Below are positions 37,241 through 45,649 of a stretch of DNA of 64,000 bases, in pieces. The notes under the pieces were generated by a model. That model was not told the origin of the DNA and ran no database searches. It saw nothing but the letters and a program-made list of their open reading frames with translations. The position numbers and the translations under genes are program-made. How positions within the stretch are numbered: the first letter of the stretch is position 1; the number at the start of each line of letters is the position of its first letter. The DNA is taken from the NCBI GenBank assembly GCA_038326325.1, contig JBBQJW010000008.1, positions 62,001-126,000 on the forward strand, written 5' to 3'. This stretch comes from UBA10324 sp038326325. GTDB taxonomy: Bacteria; Bacteroidota; Bacteroidia; Chitinophagales; UBA10324.

Positions 37241-38302
37241 ATGCCATTTGTAGCTGCTATTTCTAAAATTGATTTCCCGGATAAGGTCGAACAGGAAGAA
37301 GTAAAAAAATATGCGAAAGATTTTTTCGCTCCGTCGTTTCCAACTGTAGAGCGAATGCTTAGCGCATTTGATAACACCGAAATAAAAACACGAAATTTTT
37401 GCAAGCCACTCAGCTTTTACGAAACACTAAAGGGTTTCGAAATGAGCAATAAGGAATTCGTAAAATGCGCGCTCGAATTTTCGGTGCAGGCGATTGAAGA
37501 ATGTATCGATTCGGCAAAAATTAAAAAGGAAGAAATCACTGACATCATTTTCGTTTCGTCAACAGGTTTAGCTACACCGAGTCTAGATGCGCTCATCATT
37601 AATAAGATGCGGTTGAATGAAAACATTCATCGCACTTCGATTTTCGGATTGGGATGCGCTGGAGGAGTTTCAGGTTTTGCAAAGGCGAATGCATTCGCAA
37701 AAGCGAATGCGGATGCAATTGTTTTAGTTGTAACAGTTGAGTTGTGTTCGCTCACTTTTCTTCGAAACGATTTCAGCAAAAGCAATTTCATTGCATCGAG
37801 TTTATTTTCTGATGGAGTGGCGGCGTGCATTATTAAAGGTGATACTTACAAAACGGAGGAAAGCAGAATAAATTTTATCGGCTCTCAAAGCAAACTGTAT
37901 TACAACTCGCTCGATATAATGGGGTGGGATTTTCTCGATACAGGTTTTAAGGTCATTTTCTCGCAAGACATACCAACTATCATTAATAAAAATATTCGAA
38001 CTGATGTACTCACCTTTTTAGCAAAACACAATTTGGATTTAAGCGACATTAAAAATTTCATTTTTCACCCAGGCGGAAAAAAAGTGTTACAGGCATATAC
38101 CGCCGCTCTGGAAACTAAAGGTGAATTTTTGAAATACACGCGCGAAGTCATGAACAACTACGGCAATATGAGCAGTGTAACAGTTTTATATGTACTTGAA
38201 AAATTCATACGCGAGGGATTTCAGAATGGATATGGCTTAATGGTGGCGCTCGGTCCCGGTTTCTCAAACGAAATGGTTTTACTTAAAATGAACAACGATT
38301 GA
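37241..38302 (+). CDS. Type III polyketide synthase (alkylpyrone/alkylresorcinol-synthase-like)
   Basis: 353 residues with the chalcone-synthase fold markers: catalytic Cys139 in FGLGCAGGVSG, the His of FHPGGKKVL (about 275) and the Asn of NNYGNMSS (about 306). These are the Cys-His-Asn triad of type III PKS. Such enzymes condense fatty acyl-CoA starters with malonyl-CoA to give alkylpyrones or alkylresorcinols. The next gene, starting 5 bp later, encodes a membrane isoprenylcysteine-methyltransferase-like protein, the same pairing as Bacillus bpsA-bpsB, where the second protein methylates the alkylpyrone. The product here would most likely be a methylated alkylpyrone lipid (inference). Confidence 0.88.
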   Translation: MPFVAAISKIDFPDKVEQEEVKKYAKDFFAPSFPTVERMLSAFDNTEIKTRNFCKPLSFYETLKGFEMSNKEFVKCALEFSVQAIEECIDSAKIKKEEITDIIFVSSTGLATPSLDALIINKMRLNENIHRTSIFGLGCAGGVSGFAKANAFAKANADAIVLVVTVELCSLTFLRNDFSKSNFIASSLFSDGVAACIIKGDTYKTEESRINFIGSQSKLYYNSLDIMGWDFLDTGFKVIFSQDIPTIINKNIRTDVLTFLAKHNLDLSDIKNFIFHPGGKKVLQAYTAALETKGEFLKYTREVMNNYGNMSSVTVLYVLEKFIREGFQNGYGLMVALGPGFSNEMVLLKMNND

Positions 38303-38306
38303 TTCT

Positions 38307-38807
38307 ATGGCTTTCATTCTTTTTATCGCGTTTCTCATTTCAATTCGATTGATTGAATTATTTGTTGCCAAGCGAAACGAGAAATGGTTAATACAAAATG
38401 GCGCGGTTGAATTCGGGAAAGAACATTATCCTTTTATAGTAGCGCTCCATGTTTTTTTTATTGCATCATTAATCACTGAATTATTTCTAAAAGGTGTAAC
38501 AGCACCAAATTTATTTTTGCTGATTACCTGGATAATTCTTATCATTCTAAAGATATATGTAATTTCTTCTCTTGGAAAATACTGGAACACAAAAATATTC
38601 CGCATCCCCGGTTCACCATCAGTGCGCAGCGGACTTTACAATTATATCAAACATCCAAACTATATTATTGTCGTTACCGAAATCATGGTTATTCCCCTCA
38701 TATTCAAACTATATATCACAGCTACTTTGTTTTCTGTGCTCAACGCCATTATGCTTCGCATTCGCATCACCGAAGAAAACAAAGTATGGAACAATCCTGA
38801 TTTGTAA
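38307..38807 (+). CDS. Isoprenylcysteine carboxyl methyltransferase-family membrane protein (BpsB/YpbQ-like)
   Basis: 166 residues with four or five transmembrane helices and the ICMT-type C-terminal motif: LGKYWNTKIFRIPG, then SGLYNYIKHPNYIIVVTE (the conserved R/K-HPxY motif), and RIRITEENKVW with conserved Glu. It is the membrane methyltransferase type that O-methylates alkylpyrones when paired with a type III PKS. The gene begins 5 bp after the PKS stop and is certainly co-transcribed. Confidence 0.85.
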   Translation: MAFILFIAFLISIRLIELFVAKRNEKWLIQNGAVEFGKEHYPFIVALHVFFIASLITELFLKGVTAPNLFLLITWIILIILKIYVISSLGKYWNTKIFRIPGSPSVRSGLYNYIKHPNYIIVVTEIMVIPLIFKLYITATLFSVLNAIMLRIRITEENKVWNNPDL

Positions 38808-38868
38808 ACTGTAACACTCATCTTGAAGAGATTTAAGTTTGATTTTTCACCTTTCACTTTATGCAAAC

Positions 38869-38934
38869 CTGTGAATTCTGTAACTTATTTTTAAAGTTAT
38901 GTAATGTTTCATATTGATTGTACATGCTCCTTTG
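38869..38934 (+). promoter_or_regulatory. TGTAAC direct-repeat promoter (copy 8)
   Basis: CTGTGAA at 38869, TGTAAC at 38879, TGTAAT at 38900 (21 bp apart, one change), TTTG at 38931-38934, 35 nt from the start of the second hexamer. Confidence 0.75.
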
Positions 38935-38991
38935 CAGAGTAATAATTCTGTTACACCTGGCCCGCAGTTAACGGGAGACAAAGTCAATAAA

Positions 38992-39783
38992 ATGAAAAAC
39001 AAGTCCATTAATTTTTTGGTTTCAGGCGCGCTACTCTTCATGGCGATTATTTCGAGTTGTCAAAAAAATCAGATTATTCCCGCTGAAGATTTAACTGGAA
39101 ATTCACCAATGAGTCGCCAGCAATCGCATGCAGGTCCGGCAGCAGTTTACCTTGGAACATCGAGTCAGTTTGCAATTTTATCAAAGTCAGGAATTACAAA
39201 TGTGTACCCATCGTCTGTTACAGGTAATGTTGGAACAAGTCCAATTTCAGGAGCTGCGATTCATGTTGTATGTTCTGAAGTTGTCGGTTCAATTTATTCA
39301 GTGAATGCAGCGGGTCCGCTTCCATGCAGAATTACGAATCCAACCTTGCTTACTGCTGCAGTTGGTTTTATGCAAACTGCTTATAACGATGCGGCCGGGA
39401 GAACAAATCCAAATTTCCTGAACCTCGGTGCAGGAAATATCGGAGGCACAACGCTCATTCCTGGTTTGTATAAATGGACAACGGGTGTAATTATTCCTTC
39501 GAATGTTACACTATCAGGGGGACCTAATGCTGTTTGGATTTTTCAGGTATCAGGTACTTTGATTATGAGTTCTGGAGTTCATATTTTCCTAAGTGGCGGA
39601 GCACAGGCAAAAAATATTTACTGGCAAACAACCGGCGCTGTTACACTTGGAACCACAAGTCATTTCGAAGGAACTATTTTAGGTCACACTGGCATTAATT
39701 TACAAACGGGAGCTTCAATAAACGGAAGATTGCTTGCGCAAACTGCTGTTACACTTCAAATGAATACTGTAGTTAAACCATAA
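38992..39783 (+). CDS. Ice-binding-like (DUF3494) lipoprotein
   Basis: 263 residues from the ATG at 38992; an in-frame ATG at 38914 is rejected because it lies upstream of the promoter -7 box. A lipoprotein signal ends at the Cys of AIISSCQKN. The main domain fits DUF3494: YLGTSSQFAILSKSGITNV, VTGNVGTSPISGAAI, LNLGAGNIGGTTLIPGLYKW, NAVWIFQVSGTL and FEGTILGHTGINLQTGASINGRLLAQT. Members of this family include ice-binding proteins, but many are other surface adhesins. Preceded by promoter copy 8, followed by a terminator. Confidence 0.88.
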   Translation: MKNKSINFLVSGALLFMAIISSCQKNQIIPAEDLTGNSPMSRQQSHAGPAAVYLGTSSQFAILSKSGITNVYPSSVTGNVGTSPISGAAIHVVCSEVVGSIYSVNAAGPLPCRITNPTLLTAAVGFMQTAYNDAAGRTNPNFLNLGAGNIGGTTLIPGLYKWTTGVIIPSNVTLSGGPNAVWIFQVSGTLIMSSGVHIFLSGGAQAKNIYWQTTGAVTLGTTSHFEGTILGHTGINLQTGASINGRLLAQTAVTLQMNTVVKP

Positions 39784-39810
39784 TTTATTCAAGATTTAAA
39801 AAATTGGAAG

Positions 39811-39838
39811 CCGCTTCAATTATGAAGCGGTTTTTTTT
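39811..39838 (+). terminator. Hairpin terminator after the DUF3494 gene
   Basis: CCGCTTCA (39811-39818) pairs with TGAAGCGG (39823-39830) and is followed by an eight-T run. Confidence 0.9.
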
Positions 39839-39882
39839 ATGTGTAAAATGATTTTGCATTCAAATTTTGGAATTTTAAGAAT

Positions 39883-39948
39883 GTGTGAATAATGTAACTT
39901 ATTTCTGAAGTTTTGTAACAGTTAAAGTTGTGTATTCAATCACCTTTG
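39883..39948 (+). promoter_or_regulatory. TGTAAC direct-repeat promoter (copy 9)
   Basis: GTGTGAA at 39883, TGTAAC at 39893, TGTAAC at 39914 (21 bp apart), TTTG at 39945-39948, 35 nt from the start of the second hexamer. All four boxes match the consensus exactly, so this is the best copy. Confidence 0.88.
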
Positions 39949-39985
39949 TTGCATAACAATAAGTTAAAAAGTAAAAATAAAATAA

Positions 39986-40171
39986 ATGAACACTACAGAA
40001 TTAAAAGGGAACTGGGACGAACAGAAAGGAAAACTCAAACAAAAATTTGCGAGCTTGACTGACAATGATTTGCTTTTTGCGGAAGGCAAAAAGGAAGAGA
40101 TAATGGGAAAACTTCAAATTAAATTGGGTAAGTCGAAAGAGGAGTTAGAAAAAATAATTTCGTCGCTTTAA
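39986..40171 (+). CDS. CsbD-family stress protein
   Basis: 61 residues with the canonical CsbD pattern: ELKGNWDEQKGKLKQKFASL, then DNDLLFAEGKKEEIMGKLQ and KLGKSKEELEKII. Cytoplasmic, abundant in stress in related systems, activity unknown. A close paralogue is at 35026. It has the best-preserved copy of the direct-repeat promoter (copy 9). Confidence 0.93.
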   Translation: MNTTELKGNWDEQKGKLKQKFASLTDNDLLFAEGKKEEIMGKLQIKLGKSKEELEKIISSL

Positions 40172-40319
40172 TTATTTTATAAATTTTCTTCATTCCTTTT
40201 TAATAAATTAAATTGAAAACTGCGGTAATTAGGCTGATGGGTTTTTGCTGTCAGAATTCTTTATCTGTTTTTCTTCTTAAATAAAAATCAAATTTTTAAA
40301 TTTAAACCCAATTAAACCA

Positions 40320-40736
40320 ATGAAATTAATTTCCGGAATCTGCGCGATGAGTGTTTTGTTTTTGTTTACCGCCTGTAACAGTGCCGACAAAGATGCACGC
40401 TCTGACAAAGACAGTATTTATGTTGCAGACTCGATTAGGCACGACAACGAAGAATTTGCAAGACATGTGAATCAGGAAAAGCAAGATGCAAAGGCAAATC
40501 TTGATAAAGTCATCAAGGATATTGATGTGCAGATTGATAAAATGGATAAAGAATCTAAAGTGGCGAATACAAAAAGGAAGGCGGAAATAGCTGAGCAAAA
40601 AACAAAACTCGAAAAGAGTCGAGCTGATTTGCAAAAAGATTTTAACGACTTAGATAAAACAATGGACAATAACTGGAAAGATTTCAAACATGCGGTTGAT
40701 GAATCTGTTGATAGTGTGCAAACTTGGTTGAAATAA
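40320..40736 (+). CDS. Coiled-coil lipoprotein of unknown function
   Basis: 138 residues with a lipoprotein signal (VLFLFTACNSAD, Cys at about 19). The mature part is highly charged and forms a long predicted coiled coil (EKQDAKANLDKVIKDIDVQ onwards), ending in DESVDSVQTWLK. It resembles the lipoprotein at 50-490 in build. No catalytic motif. It follows the CsbD gene by 148 bp, with no clear promoter of its own, and is closed by a hairpin. Confidence 0.8.
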   Translation: MKLISGICAMSVLFLFTACNSADKDARSDKDSIYVADSIRHDNEEFARHVNQEKQDAKANLDKVIKDIDVQIDKMDKESKVANTKRKAEIAEQKTKLEKSRADLQKDFNDLDKTMDNNWKDFKHAVDESVDSVQTWLK

Positions 40737-40760
40737 ATTTAAAGAGAAAGGTCAAAGGTG

Positions 40761-40800
40761 AAAAACCCTCTTCGATTTCTCCGAGAGGGGTTTTTATTTT
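40761..40800 (+). terminator. Hairpin terminator
   Basis: AAAAACCCTC (40761-40770) pairs, with one bulge, with GAGGGGTTTTT (40785-40795), followed by ATTTTTG. It lies 24 bp after the lipoprotein stop. Confidence 0.7.
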
Positions 40801-40907
40801 TGAACAAGTTACATTTTTTAAGAAGCACCTTAAATATTAAAATGAAAATTTTATTTTGTACTAAGGGTTTCTTTTAAATTCCAAATAGAGTTCTATTAAT
40901 TATATTT

Positions 40908-42281
40908 TTATTCAACAATTTTTTTATCCTTCAACAAATTATATATAGTTGACTTACCAATACCAAGCTTGTCACCAACCATTTGAATGTTGTTGTCATA
41001 TTTTGCAAGAAGATGTTTTATGATTTTCATTTCATATTCCTTCATGGTTAGTTCTTCACGAGTTAAATTATTGAAGAAATCTTTTCTTCCTGGAAAAATT
41101 ATATCGTCCGCTTCAATGATGTTGAAGCTGCTCATTGAAACCGCCAACTCAGTAATTGATTTTAACTCGCGCACATTGCCGGGATAATTATGTTGCAATA
41201 ATTTTTGTTGCGCATCTGGTGAAAACTTTTTTAATCCAATTTGATTTTCCTTGCAGAATAATTCCATAAAATATTTCGCAAGCAACAGAATGTCATTCCC
41301 TCTTTCGCGCAACGGTGGGAGATCAATTTGCAATCCGAGCAAACGATAGTAAAGGTCTTCACGAAAAAGATTTTGTTTTACCTGCTCAAACAAATCCTGG
41401 TGCGTACAGGCGATAATCCGGCAATCGACTTTTATTATTTTATTGGAACCCACTCGACTGACTTCCTTTTCCTGTAGCACCCGAAGCAGTTTTGATTGCA
41501 ATGCTAAATCCATTTCACCGATTTCATCGAGAAGCAATGTTCCGCCATTTGCTTCTTCAAATTTTCCCAATCGCCCCTGAACAGCCCCGGTGAATGCGCC
41601 TTTCTCGTGGCCGAACAATTCGCTTTCGGCTAAATCTTTTGGAATAGCCGCCATGTTAATCGCTACAAAGGGTTTGTCTTTCCGTTTCGAATTAAAGTGA
41701 ATCGCTTTCGCAACGACCTCTTTTCCAGTTCCGGTTTCGCCCGTGATACTAATAGTGATATTTGTTTCAGCGGCTTTGTGTATCAGCGAAAAAATATTTT
41801 CAATGGGTTCGCTTTTCCCAATTATGAAGTTGTTGAAATTGTATTTTGCCTCTACTTCTTTTTCCAGAACCTCAATGCGTGTTTGCAATTGTAAATTCTT
41901 TCGGATGTTATTGAAAAGATTAATGAGTTTGTCTTTTATGTCAGGAGTTTTAACAATGTAATCATATGCGCCGAGGTGTAACAGTTCAACAGCCGTATCA
42001 ATTTTTTCCTGCTCGCTGATAATTATTACTTCAATGTCGGGATTAATATCTTTTATCTGGCGCAGCATTTTTTCTCCATTAGTATCAGGCAACATATAGT
42101 CCAGCGTGATAACATTCGGTTGCTCGTGCAACGATTTCAATAAATCATTTCCGTTGCTGAATTTCTTTACTGCAAAATCAGGGTTGAGTGTTACAATATA
42201 AGCAAGCAAATCGCGATACCAATCATCGTCATCTAAAACAAATACTGTAAAATCAATTTTCTCTTCCTTCATTTTCCCCAT
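40908..42281 (-). CDS. Sigma-54-dependent response regulator (NtrC type)
   Basis: 457 residues. Receiver at about 10-130 with phospho-Asp61 (ITLDYMLPD); AAA+ domain at about 150-385 with Walker A GETGTGKE and the sigma-54 loop ELFGHEKGAFTGA; short Fis-type HTH at the end (VGDKLGIGKSTIYNLLKD). It is encoded on the same strand as a CheY-like protein and a hybrid kinase just upstream, so it is a plausible output of that phosphorelay. Target promoters not identified. Confidence 0.93.
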   Translation of the reverse strand: MGKMKEEKIDFTVFVLDDDDWYRDLLAYIVTLNPDFAVKKFSNGNDLLKSLHEQPNVITLDYMLPDTNGEKMLRQIKDINPDIEVIIISEQEKIDTAVELLHLGAYDYIVKTPDIKDKLINLFNNIRKNLQLQTRIEVLEKEVEAKYNFNNFIIGKSEPIENIFSLIHKAAETNITISITGETGTGKEVVAKAIHFNSKRKDKPFVAINMAAIPKDLAESELFGHEKGAFTGAVQGRLGKFEEANGGTLLLDEIGEMDLALQSKLLRVLQEKEVSRVGSNKIIKVDCRIIACTHQDLFEQVKQNLFREDLYYRLLGLQIDLPPLRERGNDILLLAKYFMELFCKENQIGLKKFSPDAQQKLLQHNYPGNVRELKSITELAVSMSSFNIIEADDIIFPGRKDFFNNLTREELTMKEYEMKIIKHLLAKYDNNIQMVGDKLGIGKSTIYNLLKDKKIVE

Positions 42282-42445
42282 TGTTCAAAAATAATGGTTC
42301 TGATTTGAAGATTTTTTAATTGGCAATTTCAGTAGTATAATTTTGGCTAATGCCTTTAAGTATTTTTTTATTTTTTACAGCACCTGATTTTAATCATGGG
42401 CTGTAAAAATGTAATGAATAACATAATGGTTTAAACGATTTCTAT

Positions 42446-42823
42446 TCAGGCGAAACCAGAAATGGTTTTTAATTTATCAATAAGAATCTCCATTTCGAAT
42501 GGCTTAACCAAGTAGCCATCGGCGCCCAATTTTTCTGCGGCAAGGATCATTTCGTCATCTGCTGATTGCGAAATAATAATCACCGGAAGTTTTTCAACCA
42601 CATGTTCGGCACGAATGAGATTGAGCACTTCAAGGCCTGAAAGCCCGGGCATCATAATGTCGAGCAATACTAAGTCTGGTTTATTCTCCTTCATCGAAAC
42701 CAATGCTTCGAGGCAGTGCGATGCGGTGTCAACATCATATCCTCCTTCCCGTAATTTAAAACAAATGAGGTCACGGGTAATGTGGTCATCATCAACAACT
42801 AAAATTCTTTTTCTGGTTTTCAT
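42446..42823 (-). CDS. Single-domain response regulator (CheY-like)
   Basis: 125 residues forming one receiver domain, with all key residues: acidic pair DDD (11-13), phospho-Asp55 (LLDIMMPGLSG), Ser/Thr switch (IIISQS) and Lys (YLVKPFE). It has no output domain, so it either relays phosphate or binds a partner. It lies 23 bp from the hybrid kinase gene on the same strand and is probably co-transcribed. Confidence 0.92.
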   Translation of the reverse strand: MKTRKRILVVDDDHITRDLICFKLREGGYDVDTASHCLEALVSMKENKPDLVLLDIMMPGLSGLEVLNLIRAEHVVEKLPVIIISQSADDEMILAAEKLGADGYLVKPFEMEILIDKLKTISGFA

Positions 42824-42846
42824 GGGTTTGTGATTTAGGTTAATGA

Positions 42847-45471
42847 TTAAATTATTTCAGCAGGATTCAATTTCCCGATTTGTTGTTTCAGTTTTTCTCC
42901 TTCGATTTCCAATTCCTTCATTACTTCAAGTGTAACGGTTGAAATATTATTTATGATCGGTGCTATTTTTTCGAAAGTTTCATTTTCATCAGCGTAATGC
43001 TTTAACAATTTCAACTCGGGAATCAGTTTATTTATTTCAAGATAATTGTAGGAAGGAATCATTCGGTGAGCGAGACGCATAATAGTTTCCCAATCTTTTT
43101 TTGTTAATGCTTCATTCAGTTTTTCAAGATTCGATTTATTATTCAGAATAAAGGAATGAATCATATTCAGAATAAATTCAGGATTAGAACCACTCGTTTT
43201 ATTCAGATAATTTAAACTGTAAAGAGCGTCTGTTGGATTTTGTTTTAGTGAAATATTTTCATGAGGTGTAACAGAAGTAATTATTTTTTCATTTGAAGAA
43301 TGAATTAGTAATTGATTCATCTTTTCAAATAAATCTCTTTCCTTAAATGGTTTGATAAGCACATCATCAAATCCGGCTTCTGTGGGATTATTTAATTGTT
43401 CGTGATACAAATTCGCGGTGAGTGCGAGAATAGGAGAGTGCTTGTTTTCAATCCCAGATTCTGTTTCGCGAATCTTTTGTGCGAGTTCAATTCCACTCAT
43501 CTCAGGCATTTGAATGTCAAGGATTATGATGTCGAAATTCTGTTCTCCATATTTTTCCAATGCTTCCTTTCCGCTTCGAGCTGTCACTACTTTCAATCCC
43601 CAATTGTCGAGAATAATTTTTCCGAGCAACAGATTCATGCTCTCATCGTCAACCAATAAAACAGTTTTGTTTCTTAGCATTTCTAATTTCGTTGCAGGAA
43701 TTTTTGGAACAGCACTTATTTCAGGCGCAACAGCATTCAACAGCGGAATCACAATGGTAAAAACAGAACCTTCACCTGTAACACTACTTAAATTCAGCTG
43801 ACCATTCAGTAAGACGACTAATTTTTTACTAATCGCTAAACCTAATCCGGTGCCCCCGTATCGGCGAGTTATATCTGCATCAGCTTGAGTGAATTCTTCA
43901 AATATTTTTTCCTGCATCTCTGTTGGAATCCCTTCTCCTGTATCTCGCACTTCAATTTTTAAATAGGAGAGGTCCCCATATTCTATCAATACACCACAAT
44001 TAATATCCACACTTCCGGCTTCAGTAAATTTTATTGCATTACCAACTAAATTCAGCAACACCTGCTTCACACTTACAATGTCTCCTGTCACAAATTCAGG
44101 AACATCCTCTTTCACTTTGTAAGTAAACCATAGATTTTTTTCAGCAGCTTTCTTTTTAAACGATTCAAAAATTTCCATCACTACTTCACGAATCGAAAAT
44201 GCAACAGCACTATTTTGCATTTTCCCTGATTCAATTCTTGAAAAATCCAGAATTTGATTTACGATGGATAACAAATGGTCGGATGAATGTTCAATCGCAT
44301 CAATATATTTTTTCTGTTTCTCACTCGCTTTCTCCTTTGATAATTGTTCGGTGAAACCAATAATTGCGTTTAGCGGGGTGCGAATTTCATGACTCATGTT
44401 CGCTAGAAATTTTTCTTTCACTTCAGCAAGATCTTCTGCCTTTTTTCGTTGTGCTTCCAACTCAATACTTAATTCGTTGCTGCGAGCGATATCGGAAATT
44501 ATCATATAAACAAAAATCAAAGTAGTGATAATTGCAAGCACTCCAATAATAGCAATGATGTTGCTCGCTTTTCCTGCGCTGTTGTTTGCATCATCTGCCT
44601 GAGCTTTTACAATTGCCATTTCATTTTCATCTAACGCGTTGATGGCAGTGCGAATGCGGTCCATCAGGTTTTTATCTTCCTGTAACAGCACTAATTCATC
44701 AAGCCCCCACACCTGCAATTCCTTTTTTAAGATTTCATGTTGCTGTTCCAGAATTTGATTTACATCGAGAACACTTAATTTCTTTTTACTCGCAGAAGCT
44801 GAGGTTTGATTTTTTGTGGAGGAAGAAATATTGTTTTCAGAAGAAGTTACAATCGTGGAACCTGTTTTTGAATTATCTGAAGTAAAAATATTCTTTATCC
44901 AACTCAGCGCGCCCTTGTTTTTCTGATTTTGCTGAGGTTTATTAATTTCTTTTAATGAATTATTTATTTTATCCAAGCTATCAACTGTAACAGTTGATTG
45001 AAGCATGTTGTAATCATTCAATGAGTAGTATGCCGGGCTATATTCTAATTTATTGTTGAATCCATCTTTTCTCTTCTCAATAAAACTATTGAGCACACCT
45101 TCTCTTGCTGCAACGAAATGTGAGATGGTATCGGCTAAAGCAAACTGCGCATCATTATCGTTGGTAAGAAATTTTAATCGTGCAACCTCGTGATGAATGG
45201 AATCAGAAATTATTTTAAATGAATCGAGATATTTTTCTTCGTGTGTAAGTGTGTACGCACGCATGTTGCTCTCCACTTCCGACAATTCAATTTGCAATTG
45301 CCGCGTGCATACTAATTTTTCATCGGGTTTCGATAACACATCTAGCGCACCCGTCAGTCTATTTAAACTTGAAAAATTCAGAACAGCCCCAATGGATACA
45401 ATCAATATTGCCACTCCGAATCCAAGTACAACTTTTATTTGCGTTTTATTTTTCTTTCTGCTCGTTTCCAT
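42847..45471 (-). CDS. Hybrid sensor histidine kinase with receiver and HPt domains
   Basis: 874 residues. Two transmembrane helices (about 12-31 and 303-326) enclose a periplasmic sensor region of 270 residues whose start resembles CHASE3 (VESNMRAYTLTHEEKYLDSF); its later part is Ser/Thr/Lys-rich. Then HisKA with His361 (MSHEIRTPLNAI), HATPase (DTGEGIP, GGTGLGLAISKKL), a receiver (VLLVDDESMN, ILDIQMPEMSG) and a C-terminal HPt-like helix bundle (RLAHRMIPSYNYLEI). This is a full phosphorelay in one chain; likely partners are the CheY-like protein and sigma-54 regulator encoded next to it. The signal is unknown. Confidence 0.92.
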   Translation of the reverse strand: METSRKKNKTQIKVVLGFGVAILIVSIGAVLNFSSLNRLTGALDVLSKPDEKLVCTRQLQIELSEVESNMRAYTLTHEEKYLDSFKIISDSIHHEVARLKFLTNDNDAQFALADTISHFVAAREGVLNSFIEKRKDGFNNKLEYSPAYYSLNDYNMLQSTVTVDSLDKINNSLKEINKPQQNQKNKGALSWIKNIFTSDNSKTGSTIVTSSENNISSSTKNQTSASASKKKLSVLDVNQILEQQHEILKKELQVWGLDELVLLQEDKNLMDRIRTAINALDENEMAIVKAQADDANNSAGKASNIIAIIGVLAIITTLIFVYMIISDIARSNELSIELEAQRKKAEDLAEVKEKFLANMSHEIRTPLNAIIGFTEQLSKEKASEKQKKYIDAIEHSSDHLLSIVNQILDFSRIESGKMQNSAVAFSIREVVMEIFESFKKKAAEKNLWFTYKVKEDVPEFVTGDIVSVKQVLLNLVGNAIKFTEAGSVDINCGVLIEYGDLSYLKIEVRDTGEGIPTEMQEKIFEEFTQADADITRRYGGTGLGLAISKKLVVLLNGQLNLSSVTGEGSVFTIVIPLLNAVAPEISAVPKIPATKLEMLRNKTVLLVDDESMNLLLGKIILDNWGLKVVTARSGKEALEKYGEQNFDIIILDIQMPEMSGIELAQKIRETESGIENKHSPILALTANLYHEQLNNPTEAGFDDVLIKPFKERDLFEKMNQLLIHSSNEKIITSVTPHENISLKQNPTDALYSLNYLNKTSGSNPEFILNMIHSFILNNKSNLEKLNEALTKKDWETIMRLAHRMIPSYNYLEINKLIPELKLLKHYADENETFEKIAPIINNISTVTLEVMKELEIEGEKLKQQIGKLNPAEII

Positions 45472-45528
45472 GACAAAATATTTTTCTCAAATTAAAAAAT
45501 TAACACGGGCTTTAAAAAAAAATTATAT

Positions 45529-45571
45529 AAAAAAACCTTCCCATAATAAGCGCAAGCTTTTTACGGGAAGG
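45529..45571 (-). terminator. Hairpin terminator after the coiled-coil membrane protein gene
   Basis: On the minus strand CCTTCCC and GGGAAGG (45565-45571 with 45536-45542) form a 7-bp stem with a long loop, followed by a T-run. It lies 79 bp past the stop of the gene at 45650. Confidence 0.65.
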
Positions 45572-45649
45572 AAGTAGAGGTCATTATTTCAAATCTATTT
45601 TCTGTTTCAGTTCACACATAACCGTTACATTTTTGCCAAATCACTTATC

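Noticed and set aside
37660..37725. Apparent duplication AKANAFAKANA in the type III PKS
   Set aside because: Counting residues against the usual family spacing from the catalytic Cys to the following VLVV strand shows no extra length, so it is a helix with similar residues and not an insertion.
38914..38991. Upstream ATG for the DUF3494 gene
   Set aside because: It lies upstream of the -7 box (38931-38934) of promoter copy 8; the lipoprotein signal starts at 38992.
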